Positions 34,626 through 44,173 of a stretch of DNA of 64,000 bases are shown piece after piece (within the stretch, counting starts at the first letter, position 1; the number at the start of each line of letters is the position of its first letter). Below the pieces are notes generated by a model that was not told the DNA's origin, ran no database searches, and saw only the letters and a list, made by a program, of their open reading frames with translations. Source of the stretch: Sipunculus nudus (taxonomy: Eukaryota; Annelida; Sipuncula; Golfingiida; Sipunculidae); NCBI GenBank assembly GCA_026874595.1, contig CM049313.1, positions 65,788,159-65,852,158 on the forward strand. Reading direction: 5' to 3'. A program made the position numbers and the translations under genes.

Positions 34626-35352
34626 TGCAGGGTGTCAAGTAAAAATTTCGTATTGCAATATATTGCGATATATGGTAGCTTATTGCGATATGTATCGCGA
34701 TATTTTCTTTGTATTAAATGGGAGTGTTATGCATATCATGTTTGAATATATATATATAAATGTATGTACTTTTAATGTTTATAATTATTTACCTTTTAAT
34801 CATTTTAAATATCTAGGGACAATAAAAATGTATGCAGTTCAGTTAATTTCAAAATGTAATATGCGTATTGTGCTAACATGTTGTTGACATAACTTAAAAT
34901 AAAATTAAGTTTTTTTAGGTTTTACATGTACATGTGTAACATTCTGGGCTGTGATTTAACACAGAGCGGTATAAGTGCTTGTACTTGACAATTGATCAAG
35001 TATGCAGTTGTCTGGGAATATTCTCGTATACAAATATGTCATCGAGCAGACATGCACATTTCCTTGGACGGATCCGGACTTTTGATTTTTGGTATATCAT
35101 CCCTACTTGAACATTTCCTATTAAACGCCTTAAGACACGTTAGCGGCTTTAACTTTAATTCTGTAATTAATCCTAATCGATTTGAATAAATAAGTTTGTA
35201 ACAGAAACATATTTTTTTCTACAAAATCCTCAGTTTAAGACACATTTAACAAAATATCCGAAAAATCAATATTCAGAAACTGTTTCGCAAAAAGGCAATA
35301 TGCGAATTACCGTATCGCGATTCACCGATATGCCGATAATATCGCGCAGCCC
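34626..35352. mobile_element. Probable non-autonomous DNA transposon with GATA-palindrome ends
   Basis: The left edge reads CAGGGTGTCAAG then ATTGCAATATATTGCGATAT. The right edge ends in TATCGCGATTCACCGATATG ... ATATCGCGCAGCCC. In reverse complement this gives GGGCTGCGCGATAT, similar to hAT termini of the CAGGGCTGCACGAT kind. The inverted repeats are imperfect and there is no transposase. Confidence 0.4.
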
Positions 35353-35359
35353 ATATATA

Positions 35360-38300
35360 TTAACACCTAACATAAGCTTAATACCAATCCTGGTAGTTAC
35401 ACAGATTTACTAGCAAGGATTTGAAATAGGGCGAACATGATGCCGTTTGTTAACAATTGCCCCGTGGATAAGATTATCACAGATATCCGTGAATGATGTA
35501 TTGCCAAGCAGAGGAGGCATGCATTTTGAAGGAAGGGGTTAAAGTGGCGGGCCGTTAAATGAACAATCACTGATTCTGTGGAGCGCGTTAGATAATATTT
35601 GTTCCATGACGGTTCAAGGTTAACCGGGATCTTCTGGAATAAAACCAAGCGAAAACAAATAAGCCATCAATATTCCTTTCGCGTTTGGGAGGGACATTTG
35701 TCATAAAAAGCGCAGATATTCCCATGGTAGGTGTCCCACGTTCTGGATGATATGTCGATGAAATGGCAGACCAGTTAACCTCTAGGTCGCACGATATTCA
35801 CTCCCGCGGCAACGTGTTGATTTCGCCGGGTAGATGCTGTAAATTACATCTATCAGTCCATTCCCGATACACACGAACCTGACGGCCGAAAAATGATTTA
35901 GCCAGGCTCCAAATCCTCTCAAAGTAACCCTGACGATGCTGTAGTGGGGAACAACGGAGGGTCATTACAACGACAAGCCGATCAGATATGCTAACCTTCT
36001 TTTCTGTTGTACTGGGCCGGAATCTTCGACGCCGGCTTGGCTGCGGGATTACCCTTTGAGCAATTTCAGGGGGTATTTACGGTAATTTGCTCAGGTACTC
36101 GAGTGATGTAATTTCTTGGATTGATTTTGCCGTCCTGCATGGGTCCAATGAAGGAATCCCCGAATAATTAATCAAGAAAGTATTGCTGTGTTGACCTTGG
36201 CTGACGTACATTCGTTCTTGGTTTCCTCTACTCTCTCGAGATCTGGAAATGAGCGATAACAGGGGTCTGCTCTATAGAAAAACCTTCCACTCGCGGCCGG
36301 GAGTATAATAGGCTCTGACAGAGCAGACAGGATTAAGCATTTTTCACATTAAAGCCTTTTTTTATCTTTCTGCGTTGCATCTTTCTTCCTGTCGTTTAAT
36401 CATTTACTTTTATACATGTTTTATGTAATAAAATATATACCTGCGGAACAAACTGGTTGGTATTTAATAGCGCATGCGTGTTCATTTCATGAGAAAACAA
36501 CAATTTTGCCTGAAGGATTTTGTGTCAGCAGAGCTGTAGAGAGCGAATCGATCGGTGCACACCAGCCATATTCTCACACAAAGCATATGTGAATTCAGGT
36601 ACTATTATAAATGGACCCGTTCCAGCACCCTCATGGGTCTCGATTCAGGGGAAAGATATGTCCCCATCATTAACTACCTTTTGTCCCCCTCACTTTTAGG
36701 GGAATAAACAAATAAATGTAAATTTTGATATATTTTTGTCAATTGGATTCTAGTTTTGTCCTGTTTGCCAACAAAATCGTCCTATCATATATATCTTTCT
36801 TTTGAAAAATTAGAACAGTTCAGGTGTAATTAGTCCCACTGAGTTGTTATAAATGTTAGCCCATGTTCTTGAGTGTTTAAATATTGATTATAAATAATAT
36901 ATAAATGGCAAAAACTGTTCTCGTATAATGAAATATATAGTTTTAATATGTGGAGGGAGTGAAGAAGATAAAAAGTTTTAGGAAGCAATTTTGTCCTCTT
37001 TGTCTTAAGCGGTTGGATGGAATTCTGTCCGGGCATTTTGAGCGGGTGCCCCGACAAGTTGACCACAGGCCTTTCTAAACTCATAAGAGCCTGAGAGTCA
37101 TGATACAAGTTATAATAGAACACCCATTCCAAGGGTCGTTTCGAATATTTGAAGTCTGGTGGTATTTGACATCAGAGGCTTGTATGGTCGTCTTTCCTTA
37201 GCTATAAATAATGAAGAAATAATGTTGTTACACAAATTTTTTGAAGTGGTTACGATGTCGACCAGAACTAATGTCTGAAGCATTTTCGGCTACCGCCGCT
37301 TCTGCTGTGAAGCCGTCATGACGGACGAAGAGTTTAACATTACAAGTAAATCCAGCCTCGTAATTAATAACAGCTGCATTAATACACGTAATTCAACCGT
37401 TTATTAATATTTATTATTTTCCGAACATAATAACGTCACGTTTTGTCGTGAAAATAACAGTTCGACAAGCAGATTAAAATGAAATAAAAATAAAAGTACT
37501 GTTAGATATGACGTGCACATCTACATATACTAGAATTAATCTGAACCATATAACATGTACTGCCACCTCAACGTCTTGGGAGGCAGCCTGGCGCTTGTGG
37601 GGGAGGGGGGGGGGGGGTCCTTCTTTGGATTGTACCCTTACATGTTCCCAGCAAACAAAGCACATGCGGCCCATAACGCGCCATTCAAATAAAAACGTAA
37701 TAAAATACTCATCTGTATTAAAGAAATCATTCCTAACACAGCTTCATATAAACACATATGTCTTAATAATAACACAAATGACATATTCTGAACTTATATT
37801 TTTGTAAGCAAAATGGAATAAAGTCCACGCGCGCAAGCTTTATATTTAGCCAGCAACTGCTTGCTGTTCGTTTCATATAACCATGAACAGGCCCCTATAT
37901 ACAGCCGCAAAGGATTATTTCATAAGAGTGTCTTTAATTTTCGATCCTACAGGAAAGTGAGAGAAAAACATTAGCAAAATAAATCCATATAACAAAGGTC
38001 TCATGATTTCTATCCTCATGATCCACAGATAATCTCCCAAAAGTCAGTGCTGACGAAATTACTTCTGCGATAACGCGGTGTGGGGGCACTTAATCTCTTT
38101 GTAAACGTAGTCGACATTATGTCGAATCAGAAAGTATTATTAATCACAGTCTTTTTGATATAGACAAAAAGGAAATCTTAAATGCTTGCCTATATTTGAA
38201 TGAATTGAATATTTGCTTAAGAAACCAACACACTTCAAAAAGGGTGTTCATCTGAAAACAAAAAAAAAAAAAACAAGCGATATTAACCCCGATTGCACCC

Positions 38301-38730
38301 TTTAATTTTTCCGGATTTGACTGTGAAAGATCACACTCAATGGTTATTTCAAACGCTTGTAAGAAAAGTAATCGTAGAAAATACATGAAGCACATAAAGT
38401 GTTTAAGAATGTATGTGGACAATATGTACCACATATGGGGTATTTTCCTTTGTTCTAATTGTACGATAAGATCTATTGGCATCACCTATTGGTGTTTGCT
38501 CGGCGTTTGCAAATGATGACATTCTTTCGGGTTCGCCTCGCGACTTCCATGTATGACACGCCTTGTAGTGCATGACATTTCACTGGGATATAACCAATGC
38601 TTTCTTTCTTGGATCGTCAAATAATGATTTTAATAAATCCTGTCGGGTAAATATAACATATTTAGGTCCCAACACAACCCTTTATTAGCTACGACGTAGG
38701 GCCTTAGTTACTATATTGTACACTAACACA
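35360..38730. other. Unassigned DNA, including a GC-richer non-repetitive block
   Basis: About 35680-36340 is compositionally richer and lacks repeat structure. Downstream sequence is AT-rich with a G-run near 37600-37617 and an A-run near 38257-38273. The longest open frame (113 aa, minus, 38144-38485) has no recognisable domain. Confidence 0.35.
36301..36307 (+). promoter_or_regulatory. Possible TATA box
   Basis: GGGAGTATAATAGGCTCTGACAGAGC lies at the 3' edge of the GC-richer block, and the palindrome GCTCTGACAGAGC follows it. Transcript evidence is absent, so this is only a candidate. Confidence 0.2.
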
Positions 38731-38733
38731 CAC

Positions 38734-38738
38734 ATATA

Positions 38739-38777
<39 letters not shown>
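38734..38777. repeat. (TA)n microsatellite directly before the 5' LTR
   Basis: The TA run ends at the first base of the LTR. Confidence 0.97.
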
Positions 38778-38781
<4 letters not shown>

Positions 38782-39527
38782 ACAGGTGCTCTTTTTCTTG
38801 TGTGACACGGGCGTAACTCGTGTTGTTGTTGAACTTTATGTTTAATCTGTACTGGTTGAACTCTCGTTGTCATGCTGGCTGGGGGTTTTCACGCCTGGCC
38901 AAGGTCACGTCATAAGCCTGGTTTGTAGAGATACACACAGCGCTGTTTTTTCTAGAGAATTCCTGAAACGCGTGTTTACTGTGTTGTGAAGGATCCTTAA
39001 GACTGTTCGAGAAGTGGAAAATTCTCGGCTTGGGGTATGAAGGTATATCAAGGGGCTGTGTTTAAGAACCAAGGGCAGAGAGAGCAGGGAAGTTTTCCAG
39101 CGGAGGCAGAAGCGTGTGTCATTTTCTGGGACCCTATCCGACGTGTGCGGCAATTATAGATTTTCTTCAGATTGTTACAAGAGCTTTGCACTGAACTGTC
39201 ATTCTCCGAGAGCATATTTAGGGAAATTATCGTTGTGACGGTGTTAGTATCCAGGTACTATGCACATTATTTTTCTGTGTGATTGTATTGATTTGTTGTT
39301 TGTACTGCTGTTTTACTGTCAAATTGTATTGATTTAGTGTATTGTAATGTTAGGGTTGTTTTAGGAATAAATTATAGTTATTTGTTAACAAAAAACCACT
39401 GACTTCTTTATTCATTTCTCTAGACATTTCACGCTGCCTAGAGTTATATAATCTGATTTTTTTATCTCCGTTACAGAATCTGTGTTCATCACGCATACGT
39501 TGTCTGTTTATATAAGGTTCCGTAACA
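38778..39527 (+). repeat. 5' LTR, 750 bp
   Basis: Begins TGTTACAGG and ends GGTTCCGTAACA, a 6-bp terminal inverted repeat. It aligns along its length with the reverse-oriented solo LTR at 29902-30656 and the copy at 50468-51262. AATAAA near 39366 is a plausible polyadenylation signal. The TATA region seen in the sister LTRs is altered here (GGTATATCAAGGGGC). Confidence 0.93.
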
Positions 39528-39534
39528 TAAAAAC

Positions 39535-39552
39535 TGGGAGCTCGTCCGGGAT
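39535..39552 (+). other. Primer-binding site (tRNA-Pro type)
   Basis: TGGGAGCTCGTCCGGGAT lies 7 nt after the LTR end. It matches the 18-nt tRNA-Pro PBS used by many retroviruses at 17 positions (A in place of the fifth G). Confidence 0.88.
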
Positions 39553-39695
39553 GCTTAATAGTTTTCAAATTTATTAGGCCTTGACCTGGACACATTGTTT
39601 TATCATACATTGTTTACAAGATTACATATTGTTTACAGTACATTGTTTACAGGATTTATCTCAGGATTTATTTGTTATTGTTTTTACATCTTAAC

Positions 39696-40900
39696 ATGGT
39701 AGATTTCAAACCTGAGACGTTTGTTCACGATCCCGACCCTGATCAACTTGAACAGTTGTCAAAAGAACAGTTGTTGCGTTTGGGACAAAACTTAGGGCTA
39801 AGTGTGAAAAAAGCTTTGAGAAAGCCTGATATCATTGCTTAAATCATGCAAGATCTAGTTAGCAAAGGTTTAGTTGAAGAGACTGAAGTTGAAACATAAA
39901 AAAATGACAGCCTTGCTATGCAATTAGAATTAAAAAAGTTGGAAATGCAACATGAGCTAGCATTAAAACATGAACAACATGAAAGGTTAGAAAGAGAAAG
40001 ACTAGAAAAGAAAAAGAAATTGAGTTAAAACGATTGGAGTTAGAAAGACTTAAACTAGAAGTCTACTTGCTGCCCCAACTCACAGTTTTGATGTTACTAA
40101 ACACATTAGACTTGTCCCACCTTTTCAAGAAAAAGAGGTTGATAAATATTTCTCACACTTTGAGAAGGTAGCTGAAAATTTAAAATGGCCTAAGGAAAAT
40201 TGGACTATGCTGTTACAAGGTGTATTGACTGGCAAGGCCAGAGAAATTTATACAGAGCTTTCAGGAGAAGCTGCTGCTGACTATGACCTGGTAAAACGGT
40301 TAATCCCAAAAGGTTATGAGTAAGTTCCAGAGGCTTACCGCCAGACATTTGGAAAAGCGCAAAAATCAGACCTTACGAACTTACTAGGATAAAAGAGCAG
40401 TTGTTTGATCGTTGGTATAGTTCTAAAAATGTAATGAAAGATTATGACAATTTGCGCCAGTTGATTTTGCTTGAAGAATTTAAGCGCTGCATTAACGCAG
40501 ATGTTAAAACTTTTATTGATGAGAAAAGTCCTGAAACACTGGACATTGCTGCTCAATTAGCTGATGATTATTCATAAACACACAAAATGTCCTTTACTAG
40601 CTAATCAAACCAGTCATTTACAAACAAGAATGTAAATCTGTATGGTCAAAAGAAGTTTACAGCGCAGTCACCAAGTACTAGTAGTCCTGATAGTTTAGCA
40701 AAGTCCACTGCTACACCTCAGTCCACGACCACTCTGTCTAAGTCCAACAAAGACCAATCATTTAAAAAAAAAATCTGTAATTACTGCAAGACGGATGGTC
40801 ATCTAATATCTGACTGCTGGAAACTTGCGAAAAAAACAAAGAGCAAACCTTCTGGTTTGTTTGAAAATCTATGCATAGCATTGTACAAGAGCCAGGCTCT
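39696..40900 (+). pseudogene. gag of the Gmr1-like element: coiled coil, SCAN-like region, CCHC knuckle
   Basis: It opens at the ATG at 39696 (MVDFKPETFVHDPDPDQLEQ) with a TAA in frame already at 39840. A Glu/Lys/Leu-rich helical stretch (MQLELKKLEMQHELALKHEQ and beyond) follows at about 39920-40060. Around 40130-40576 lies a SCAN/retroviral-capsid-like region: YFSHFEKVAENLKWPKENW, VPEAYRQTF, LEEFKRCINADVKTF, SPETLDIAAQLADDYS. The zinc knuckle CNYCKTDGHLISDC is at 40775-40817 with standard C-x2-C-x4-H-x4-C spacing. Several frameshifts and stops make it non-functional. Gag would package the element RNA in the cytoplasm. Confidence 0.85.
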
Positions 40901-40929
40901 TTTCATGTAAATAAGGGGTACAACTCCTT

Positions 40930-41250
40930 CGTTGACTCAAATAAAGAGTTTGATGCTACGGGGGCTCAAGTGCCGTCTGAATCCAAAGAAGAATCCGTAG
41001 CTTGCGGAATAAAACCTCGGTTGATTCCTGCGAGGAATTTAATAAGGTTAGGTCCTTTCAAGACTCCTGCGAGGAGTATTCTCTAAATTAGGCAAGGTCT
41101 TTTAATGACTCTTGCGAGAGTTTTTCAATTTAGGCCAGGTCCTCTTATTACAAACAAAGGTTTGTTTCTGCTGAGGAAAATTCCTCTGTTGACTCCCATG
41201 AGGAGTTTAATGATAAAAAGGATGGAGATTAAAGGACTCTAAGAAAGGAC
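40930..41250 (+). pseudogene. gag-protease linker with a short peptide repeat
   Basis: A 13-15-residue motif of the DSCEEF...RSF type recurs about three times (around 41025, 41065 and 41110). It is encoded by near-repeats such as GACTCCTGCGAGGAGT and GACTCTTGCGAGAGT. Frames differ between copies. I do not know a function for it. Confidence 0.5.
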
Positions 41251-41399
41251 TCTGAGAAAAAGTTTATGACTGACACCTTCAATGTCAGTTCTTTGTTTGA
41301 TGAAGTTGAGGTAGTAGATTCCTCCCTTGACTCTAAAATGGAGTTATTTGAGCCATTCACACATGAGGGTTTGGATCACTTTCTGATTTTTCAGATTCT

Positions 41400-41790
41400 A
41401 GCCCTATTAGAATTTTGAGGTACACTGGTTCAGGCTGGACTCTCTTGTTAGCAAACATTTTGCCATTTTCTAATAGGTCCTTTACTGGTGCACATGCACT
41501 TGTAAATGGTGTGTTTTCAGACAGGCACACTTCAGTTCCGCTTCACAGTATCCATTTTAAGTCAGATTTGATTTCTGGGAATATTACTGTGGGCATAAGA
41601 ACTACTTTATCCTTTAAGGGAATTCAGATGCTGCTAGGCAATGATGTTGCAGGTGACAAAGTACATCGTGTACCAATGGTGACAAAAAAACCGTCACTTC
41701 ATCAGGACACTGATTCGGAAAGTCAGGAAATTCCTGGTTTGTATCCTTCATGTGCTGTAACTATCGTAATCTATTGCCAAGAAAAACACA
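41400..41790 (+). pseudogene. Retroviral-type aspartic protease, active site lost
   Basis: The flap and core pattern is clear: an RxTGS loop near 41418, LHSIHFKSDLISGNITVGIR, then GIQMLLGNDVAGDKV, which matches the ILGxD-type C-terminal motif of retropepsins. The catalytic Asp of DTGS is Tyr here (codon TAC), so the fold remnant cannot be active. It lies between gag and integrase, as expected. Confidence 0.8.
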
Positions 41791-41839
41791 CATGAGGATA
41801 ATGGTCCAGATAATAACACTCCGGGAGTCACTAGTTACT

Positions 41840-43209
41840 CGTTTAACGACTCGCCCGTACAGGATGCAGCATTCTCAAGGTTTGAACTTATCGCGGAACA
41901 GCATAAGGACCCTGATATTTCATGTTTGTTTCCCAGGGCAGTTTCTAAAGTTGAACTGTCACAGAACCCAGTTTGTTTCTATGTCAAAAAATGAAGTGCT
42001 TATGCGTAAATGGTGACCACCTGATGTATGCGCTGATGCTGAGTGGGCCATCAAACATCAAATAGTAATGCCCAAAAGCTTTCGCAATGAAATTCAAAGC
42101 ATGGCACATGAGGCTCCTTTGTCTGGCCATTTAGGTATAAATAACACTTATCAGAAAGTTAGTACACACTTCTATTGGCCTAACCTCAGGAAGGATGTTG
42201 TACAATATTGTAAATCATGCCATACATGCCAGATGGTAGGCAAGCCAAATCAGAATCCTCTTAAGGCCCCACTTACTCCTATTCCTGCTTTCGAGGAACC
42301 ATTCAGTAGGATTATTGTTGATTGTGTTGGACCACTGCCCAAAACAAAATCTGGACATGAATACTTACTGACAATTATGTGCGCATCTACCAGGTTCCCT
42401 GAGGCAATACCATTGCGCACAATTAATGCTAAAAGTGTTGTCAAAGCTCTGGCCAAGTTTTTTTACAACTTTTTGATTGCCAAAATCCGTCCAGTCTGCC
42501 CAAGGGTCTAATCTTATGTCTGGCTTATTCCAACAAGTTATCCTTGAGCTAGGTATAAAACAGTACGGCTCTTCGTCATACCATCCTGAAAGTCAGGGCG
42601 CCCTCGAGCGTTTTCACCAGACATAAAAACACATGATCAGGACTTATTGCTATGACACACAGAAAGACTGGGATGAAGGAATCCACCTATTGCTGTTTGC
42701 TGTCAGAGAATCCTTTCAAGAGTCCTTGGGTTTCAGTCCCTTTGAACTAGTTTTTGGACACTCCGTTCGAGGTCCATTGAAACTGCTTAAAGAAACTGCT
42801 TGTGTGAAAATCCTTATTCTCTTAGTTTACTGCAGTATGTCTCAAACTTTTGCACTAAACTAATGCTTGTGAGATTGCAAAGTCAAATCTAAAGTCTGCA
42901 CAACGTAAAATGAAAACAAAGTATGACAAGCACACTGTAAGCAGGACGTTTGAGCCTGGTGAAAAGGTCCTTGCCTTACTTCCAATCCCTGGCAGACCTC
43001 TGCAAGCTAGGTATTTTGGTCCTTACATTGTTGACAAGAAAGTCAGTGATTTAAATTACATATTGTTGGCACAAGATAGACGTAAGAAGAAACAACTGTG
43101 CCATGTTAACATGTTGAAACCATATTATGAGAGAAATAGCACATCAGATGTTATACAAAATGTTACTGCTGTTAATCGTGTAAAAACTGACCCTGACCAA
43201 GTTAAGTAG
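41840..43209 (+). pseudogene. Integrase: H2C2 finger, DDE core, GPY/F module
   Basis: The zinc finger has H and H in HEAPLSGHLG and two Cys in CKSCHTCQ (42110-42235). The core begins IIVDCVGPLPK (first catalytic Asp, near 42320). The second Asp site, in the motif normally SDQGS, reads SAQGS near 42500 (GCC codon). The Glu in GALERFHQT is kept near 42605. A frameshift near 42475 and a TAA near 42625 interrupt it. The C-terminal GPY/F module (ARYFGPYIVDKKV, near 43010) ends before 43209. Integrase normally inserts the cDNA into the genome; this copy cannot. Its location upstream of RT is the diagnostic oddity. Confidence 0.92.
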
Positions 43210-43214
43210 ATACT

Positions 43215-44106
43215 GATTGTAAGGGTGATGTAGACATTCAGTATGGTACAGTACTATTAAAAAACTCAGACGTGCTTAAAAACCTGGATGCCAAACTGTC
43301 ACACCTTACCGCACAAGAACAACAAGACCTCAAGAACCTGCTGCGGAATTATGAACATTTGTTAAGTGACATTCCAAAGCGAACTAACATGTTGTGCCAT
43401 GACGTCGATGTTGGCGAGGCAAGCAACTTCCATACAGACTGAATCAAGAAAAGCAAAAGTATCTACAGGAAGATATTCAATATTTGCTGGACAATGATTT
43501 TATTGAACCTTGTAACAGTAACTGGAGTTCACCATGTATTTTTGTGCCAAAACCTGATGGAAGTTACCGTATGTGCACAGATTATCGAAAACTGAACTCT
43601 GTCACCAAGACTGAAACGTTCCAGATTTCGAGGATCGATGATTGTAACGTCTCCAAGTTTGACTTGCTAAAAGGATTCTGGTAAGTTCCGCTGACAAAAC
43701 GAGCGATAGAAGTGTCCGCATTTGTGACGCCGAAAGAACTGTACCAGTATAAAGTTATGCCATTTGGCATGAAGAACTCGCCACCCACGTTCCAGCGCCT
43801 CATCCATATGGTTGCCAAGGACATTCAGGGCTGCGACGCATATATTGATGACCCCATCGTGTACAGCGAATTCTTTGCGACCTCTTCGAAAGACTCAGTG
43901 AAGCACGTCTGGCCGTCAACTTGGTAAAATCTGAGCTTTATCATGCACAAGTAAGATTTTGGGTCATGTTGTGGGGCAGGGTCAGGTAAAACCTGTTGAT
44001 GCTAAATAAGTGCTATTTCTGCATTTCCTAGACCAGAAAACAAAAAGCAAATAATGCGTTTTCCTAGTATGGTTGGATACTACAGGAAGTTTTGTCCAAA
44101 TTCTTC
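43215..44106 (+). pseudogene. Reverse transcriptase, truncated before RNase H
   Basis: Fragments in order: LTAQEQQDLKNLLRNYEHLL, YLLDNDFIEPCNSNWSSPC, VPKPDGSYRMCTDYRKLNS, FDLLKGFW, YQYKVMPFGMKNSPPTFQRL, AYIDD (catalytic motif, near 43840), LVKSEFYHAQ, GHVVGQGQVKP and GYYRKFCPN. The order matches Ty3/Gypsy RT through the start of the connection domain. Then the sequence jumps directly into LTR sequence at 44107, so RNase H is gone. Frameshifts occur near 43440, 43680, 43900 and 44000. Confidence 0.92.
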
Positions 44107-44173
44107 TTTATCTCCGTTACAGAATTTGTATTCATCACGCATACGTGATCTGTTTATATTAGGTTCCGTAACA
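44107..44173 (+). repeat. 67-bp remnant of the 3' LTR
   Basis: TTTATCTCCGTTACAGAATT through GGTTCCGTAACA matches the last part of the 5' LTR. It abuts RT codons, marking a large internal deletion that removed the RNase H, polypurine tract and most of the 3' LTR. Confidence 0.9.

Larger units (their letters stand above)
38778..44173 (+). mobile_element. Broken Gmr1-like Ty3/Gypsy retrotransposon (integrase before RT)
   Basis: The order along the plus strand is 5' LTR, tRNA-Pro-type primer site, gag with SCAN-like region and zinc knuckle, aspartic protease, integrase with H2C2 zinc finger, catalytic core and GPY/F module, then reverse transcriptase, and a 67-bp remnant of the 3' LTR. In ordinary Ty3/Gypsy elements the integrase is last; here it precedes RT as in Copia. 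Established knowledge assigns this order to the Gmr1-like group, from whose gag the vertebrate SCAN domain is thought to derive. Most of the RNase H and 3' LTR is deleted, and the frame is broken many times. Flanking 4-mers (ATAT and TATC) do not match. Confidence 0.9.
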
